The position numbers and the translations under genes are program-made. Of a DNA stretch of 45,015 nt, positions 42,291 to 45,015 are shown piece by piece. The notes beneath the pieces were generated by a model. The model saw only the letters and a program-made list of their open reading frames with translations, had not been told where the DNA came from and did not search any database. This DNA comes from Tistrella bauzanensis (lineage in GTDB: Bacteria; Pseudomonadota; Alphaproteobacteria; Tistrellales; Tistrellaceae), in the NCBI RefSeq assembly GCF_014636235.1, contig NZ_BMDZ01000047.1, positions 1-45,015 on the forward strand, in the 5' to 3' direction. Numbering within the stretch: position 1 is the stretch's first letter; each line of letters begins with the position of its first letter.

Positions 42291-43222
42291 GGCTGCGGCA
42301 CTCCGGGATGCGTCGCGTCATGGCGCGACCTCGTGTGTGACAGGCCGGCCAGCGCGTGGAGCATCGAGGCCACGGCAACCGGCAGAAGGGACAGAACCAG
42401 CACCAGCGCATTCAGGCCATGCCATGACCTGTCTGCGGACAGCAGCGGCCACGTCGCCGCGATGGCCAGGGCGAGCGTCAATGCCAGGCCGCAGCCACTG
42501 GCCCGCTGACCGATATGGCGGGCGGCACGGGCAATCGCCACGAAGCCGGCCTCGGTATCGGGTGCCGGGTCGGCGAGGTGGCCCGATGCCGTGCAGCCCC
42601 TGGCAAGGCGGCGCATATCCATGATCACCATGCCCACGGCAAAGATGATCAATGTCGTCACACCCAACTGCCCCATCATTGAAAGCGCGTGCATCACGCC
42701 GGCCATGGTTGCGATCGTCATGGCTGGCAGCACGCGCAGCCCGATGACCGTCCCCGGCGAACCCGATATCACCGCCGGCTTCTGCGTGGAAACAGTGGGC
42801 AGGCGGAGCAGAGATAGGGTGAAGGCCGTATACAGCGCCAATGCGATCGCGATCGTGTGGCTATCGACGTTGATCCAGGCGCCGGGGAGCGGAGAGATGA
42901 GTGAGCCCCCCAGAAGCGTCATGGTGACACTGAACAAATTGAGGGTGAGGACGATCGCGAGAGCCCGCCCCGGCCGCCGATGGCGAGGATGGGCGCGCAT
43001 GGCGGGAAGCTGACCGATGATGGCCGCGTGACCAAGGACAACCACCAGAGTGAAGCCGTATGCCTGCCTGAGTGAGGTGATGTCGACGAGGTCCGCGCTC
43101 AGCCACGCGCTGATCCCGGTGATGACGACCGTCCCGACGACGAGCCATGCAAGCAGCCAGTTTCTCCCCGCGCCGGCCTGATCGCCGGCATGAACGCGCG
43201 CGATGGCGGTCGTGATCATCAT
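42287..43222 (-). CDS. Uncharacterised multi-pass membrane protein, cassette gene B
   Basis: 311 residues, not recognised. About eight membrane segments in the same layout as gene C: WLLAWLVVGTVVITGISAWL, YGFTLVVVLGHAAIIG, ALAIVLTLNLFSVTMTLLG, IAIALALYTAFTLSLL, VLPAMTIATMAGVMHALSM, LGVTTLIIFAVGMVIM, GLALTLALAIAATWPLL and ALVLVLSLLPVAVASML. The loop LARGCTASGHLADPAPDTEA then GFVAIARAARHIG is nearly identical to that in gene C, and the N-terminal AGAGRNWLLA corresponds to TGAERNWLLA there. ATG at 43222 overlaps the gene A stop (ATGA). Middle gene of the cassette. Confidence 0.75.
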   Translation of the reverse strand: MMITTAIARVHAGDQAGAGRNWLLAWLVVGTVVITGISAWLSADLVDITSLRQAYGFTLVVVLGHAAIIGQLPAMRAHPRHRRPGRALAIVLTLNLFSVTMTLLGGSLISPLPGAWINVDSHTIAIALALYTAFTLSLLRLPTVSTQKPAVISGSPGTVIGLRVLPAMTIATMAGVMHALSMMGQLGVTTLIIFAVGMVIMDMRRLARGCTASGHLADPAPDTEAGFVAIARAARHIGQRASGCGLALTLALAIAATWPLLSADRSWHGLNALVLVLSLLPVAVASMLHALAGLSHTRSRHDATHPGVPQP

Positions 43223-44112
43223 GATCTCCGGAAACTGGCGGGGTGGTGGACAATATTGAGCGACAACGCCACGGCGATCGAGACCGCAACGATACAGCCG
43301 GCGATCGCGGCCAGCATCCTCGACGCCGGGTCGGCGGCGGTGGGGATGGCGGCCAGCACCAGAAGCCCGATGAGGACAGACAGGATGATCGCAAGGACGC
43401 GGACGGCACGGGCACCGGTGATGCGATTGATGCGGTCCGGCAGCACCCCACCAGTCGCCAAACCATGGGCCAGGGTGACCACGCCCAACACCGTCACCAC
43501 CAGCAGCAGCGGCAGGGCGAGGGTGGACCCGCCGGTTTCGGCAGGCAGCAGGGCATATCCCGCGAACACGACCATGACCAGCGGCACCAGCCGCAGAGCC
43601 CAGCCGGCGCGGCCATCCAGAGCACCAGGCCGGGCCGGGCCGCCACGGCGGCCCGGGTCACTGGATGTCACGTGACGCCCGGATGCCGGACGAAGAAAGG
43701 CGGCTGCGGCCTGCGCCGGCAGGGCGATCAGCAGGATGAGCATGATGCTGATCCCGTCGAACCAGCCCCGTTCAGGCGCAATCGCCACCAGCCCCCAGGC
43801 AATCAGGGCAACCACCAGCACCTGGACCGCCGCCATGCCGCGCCGCGACCCATGGCTGTACAGGGCATGGCCGCGCAGGGCCGGCAACACACTGCCGCGG
43901 GTCCAGCCAAGGGCGAACGCCGCGACGACGGCGATGCCGGCGGCCGCCAGTCGCAGCCACGGCCGCGCATCCGCCAGACCGGCGGCGGCACCAAGCCAGT
44001 CGGCGCCGAGCGCCGCGCCAAGGGCAACGCCCTGTACCCCCAGCATGGCGAGAGGCGATGGTCCCGGACGGGCGGGCGGGTGAGATGTGCCGGCGGAGAC
44101 GTGGCGGGTCAT
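43219..44112 (-). CDS. Uncharacterised multi-pass membrane protein, cassette gene A
   Basis: 297 residues, not recognised. About eight membrane segments (AMLGVQGVALGAALGADWLG, LRLAAAGIAVVAAFALGW, VQVLVVALIAWGLVAI, ISIMLILLIALPAQAAAAF, LRLVPLVMVVFAGYALL, LALPLLLVVTVLGVVTLAHG, LAIILSVLIGLLVLAAI and LAAIAGCIVAVSIAVALSL). It looks like a diverged relative of genes B and C: LAHGLATGGVLPDRINRITG followed by ARAVRVL sits where they have LARGxTASGxLA..APDTEAG..AIARAARxIG, and AAIAGCIVAVSIAV resembles ARLAGCIAVSLALV in C. First gene of the unit; translationally coupled to B. A promoter should lie in 44113-44343, shared with the divergent toxin gene. Confidence 0.7.
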   Translation of the reverse strand: MTRHVSAGTSHPPARPGPSPLAMLGVQGVALGAALGADWLGAAAGLADARPWLRLAAAGIAVVAAFALGWTRGSVLPALRGHALYSHGSRRGMAAVQVLVVALIAWGLVAIAPERGWFDGISIMLILLIALPAQAAAAFLRPASGRHVTSSDPGRRGGPARPGALDGRAGWALRLVPLVMVVFAGYALLPAETGGSTLALPLLLVVTVLGVVTLAHGLATGGVLPDRINRITGARAVRVLAIILSVLIGLLVLAAIPTAADPASRMLAAIAGCIVAVSIAVALSLNIVHHPASFRRS

Positions 44113-44325
44113 GCGGGGCGGTTCCCAGGCAGATATTCAGTGATGTTCCGCATACAGTTCCATGCTGTCCGCTTTCCTGCAAGTTTCATAGCATCCGCAC
44201 CGATCGCGCCGTAGCTACAGGCGAACGGGCATCGCGGTCGGCGCTGTGACGGGCGCAAAGCTGACCGGGGAGAGGGGATTCCTGCGTGCGCCTGAATCTA
44301 TGGTCATGGCGACAGCGTTGACGAA

Positions 44326-44341
44326 ATAGCTTAGGAGCTAT
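44326..44341 (+). promoter_or_regulatory. Inverted repeat spanning the ribosome binding site of the toxin gene
   Basis: ATAGCT (44326-44331) and AGCTAT (44336-44341) flank TAGG; the Shine-Dalgarno AGGAG (44333-44337) lies across the loop and right arm, and the ATG follows at 44344. It could be an operator for the HigA-type antitoxin or a small hairpin that limits toxin translation. TTGACG at 44319-44324 may be a -35 element. Confidence 0.45.
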
Positions 44342-44343
44342 AT

Positions 44344-44715
44344 ATGGTGTGGGATGTTATTTTCGATGATGCGTTTGAAGGGGATTTCGAGATGGTCCCC
44401 CAGCCGGTGCAGGATGAATTGCTGGCCTCCGCGAAGTTGCTCCGTGTGTTTGGTCCTCAACTGGGGCGGCCACATGTCGATACCCTGAACGGCTCGGCCT
44501 TTGCGAATATGAAGGAACTGCGCTTCAATGCCGACGATGGCGTCTGGCGCGTCGCCTTTGCATTCGACCCGGAGCGGACGGCAATCCTGCTCGTTGCCGG
44601 CGACAAGTCGGGCGCGAGCGAGAGGCGTTTCTACAAATCGCTGATCGCGAAAGCAGACGAGCGCTATCAAAGACACCTCGACCGCCTGGCGGCGTTGAAG
44701 ACGGAGAAAAAATGA
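44344..44715 (+). CDS. higB: HigB/RelE-type toxin (phage Gp49-like family)
   Basis: 123 residues. The family pattern is clear: VIFDDAFEGDFEMVPQPVQDELLASAKLL (about 5-33), HVDTLNGSAFANMKELRFNADDGVWRVAFAFDPERTAILLVAGDKSG (about 46-92), and RRFYKSLIAKADERYQRHL (about 97-115). These are the KELRF, WRVxFAFDP and LLxGDK blocks of the RelE/ParE-superfamily toxins that cut mRNA at the ribosome. A good Shine-Dalgarno (AGGAG) is 6 bp from the ATG. Toxin-first order with an ATGA overlap to the antitoxin is typical of HigBA. Base composition is lower in GC than neighbours, consistent with horizontal gain. Confidence 0.88.
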   Translation: MVWDVIFDDAFEGDFEMVPQPVQDELLASAKLLRVFGPQLGRPHVDTLNGSAFANMKELRFNADDGVWRVAFAFDPERTAILLVAGDKSGASERRFYKSLIAKADERYQRHLDRLAALKTEKK

Positions 44716-44972
44716 TGGGACGCAGGCTTGATGATGTGATCGCCGCGCTCCCCGACGATCGACGGGCGCGCGTAGAGGCCCGATTTGAAGAGCTGAGAGA
44801 CGAAGTGGAAAGTCTCGGTGAGCTGCGCCGTGCGGTTGGCAAGGCCCAGACCGACATCGCCTCCACACTGAAGATCAAACAACCGTCGGTCTCGAAGATC
44901 GAGAAGCAGACCGATATGTACCTGTCGACCCTGAAGAGGCTGTCGCGCAATGAGCGCGGCGGGCTGGTTTAG
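44712..44972 (+). CDS. higA: HigA-type XRE antitoxin, probably truncated by a stop codon
   Basis: 86 residues. The HTH is present: LRRAVGKAQTDIASTLKIKQPSVSKIEKQTDMYLSTLKRL (about 38-77), which matches the XRE domain of antitoxins paired with Gp49-like toxins, where QxxVSKxExxTDMYxSTL is the signature. Family members usually run 95-105 residues; here the chain stops after RNERGGLV at a TAG (44970-44972). The same frame stays open beyond the stop to the window edge and reads SVTVAWDGVRRPVL, which looks like the missing C-terminal strand. ATG overlaps the toxin stop. Alternatively this is a genuinely short variant. Confidence 0.75.
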   Translation: MMGRRLDDVIAALPDDRRARVEARFEELRDEVESLGELRRAVGKAQTDIASTLKIKQPSVSKIEKQTDMYLSTLKRLSRNERGGLV

Positions 44973-45015
44973 AGCGTCACCGTCGCCTGGGACGGCGTGA
45001 GGCGGCCCGTCCTCC

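Noticed and set aside
1-45015. Possible CRISPR array, prophage or integrative element
   Set aside because: No regularly spaced repeats beyond the two three-copy 15-bp tandems, no integrase, phage structural or conjugation genes, and no paired attachment-like repeats were seen.

Overview
The window is a stretch of bacterial chromosome with very high GC and codons strongly biased to G/C in third position. The gene content (a large-subunit NAD-dependent glutamate dehydrogenase of about 1,600 residues, IalB, LpxR, PQQ biosynthesis, many glutathione S-transferases, class III cyclases) points to a Gram-negative alphaproteobacterium, probably a Rhodospirillales/Tistrella-like lineage. The lineage is an inference from gene families and style only. 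I saw no rRNA, tRNA, CRISPR array or prophage.

Layout. 1-319: a membrane fusion protein gene cut off by a remnant of an IS5-family insertion sequence. 604-1071: a proline-rich lipoprotein. 1489-5341: a three-gene ABC importer operon (binding protein, fused two-domain permease, ATPase) converging on an FAD-dependent oxidoreductase (5352-6584). 6814-10812: an LpxR-like outer-membrane barrel, a decayed chemoreceptor, an unknown protein with a 15-bp tandem repeat, a MOSC protein and a DUF3574 lipoprotein. 10816-16071: an EamA transporter followed by a PadR-regulated cassette (PadR with two vicinal Cys pairs, flavoprotein, MFS exporter, ArsO-like flavin monooxygenase). Two copies of a matching 21-bp dyad operator lie in front of padR and in front of the flavoprotein operon. 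16200-21101: the giant glutamate dehydrogenase. 21345-21674: an orphan MbcA/ParS/Xre-type antitoxin. 21778-31451: housekeeping and mixed genes (purH, a YbhN-like flippase, acuI, an SRAP/YedK protein, a periplasmic repeat protein, an adenylate cyclase, a Bax-inhibitor-1 protein, IalB, rlmN). 31590-34847: a complete pqqABCDE operon whose 40-residue pqqA is easy to miss. 34857-38116: a lactamase-fold hydrolase, a GST and a second class III cyclase. 38101-41276: a TetR-controlled divergent GST/EamA/GST detoxification locus with a 22-bp palindromic operator. 41367-44112: three overlapping genes for related multi-pass membrane proteins of unknown function. 44344-44972: a HigBA-type toxin-antitoxin pair whose antitoxin appears to end early at a TAG.

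The best candidates for an undescribed system are (i) the PadR / double-flavoprotein / MFS cassette, which looks like an arsenical or other thiophilic-metalloid resistance operon using a PadR repressor instead of ArsR, and (ii) the tandem three-gene membrane-protein cassette at 41367-44112 next to a toxin-antitoxin module. The clearest genome-decay events are the IS-truncated membrane fusion protein at the left edge, the gutted chemoreceptor at 8062-8859, and the probable nonsense mutation at the right edge.
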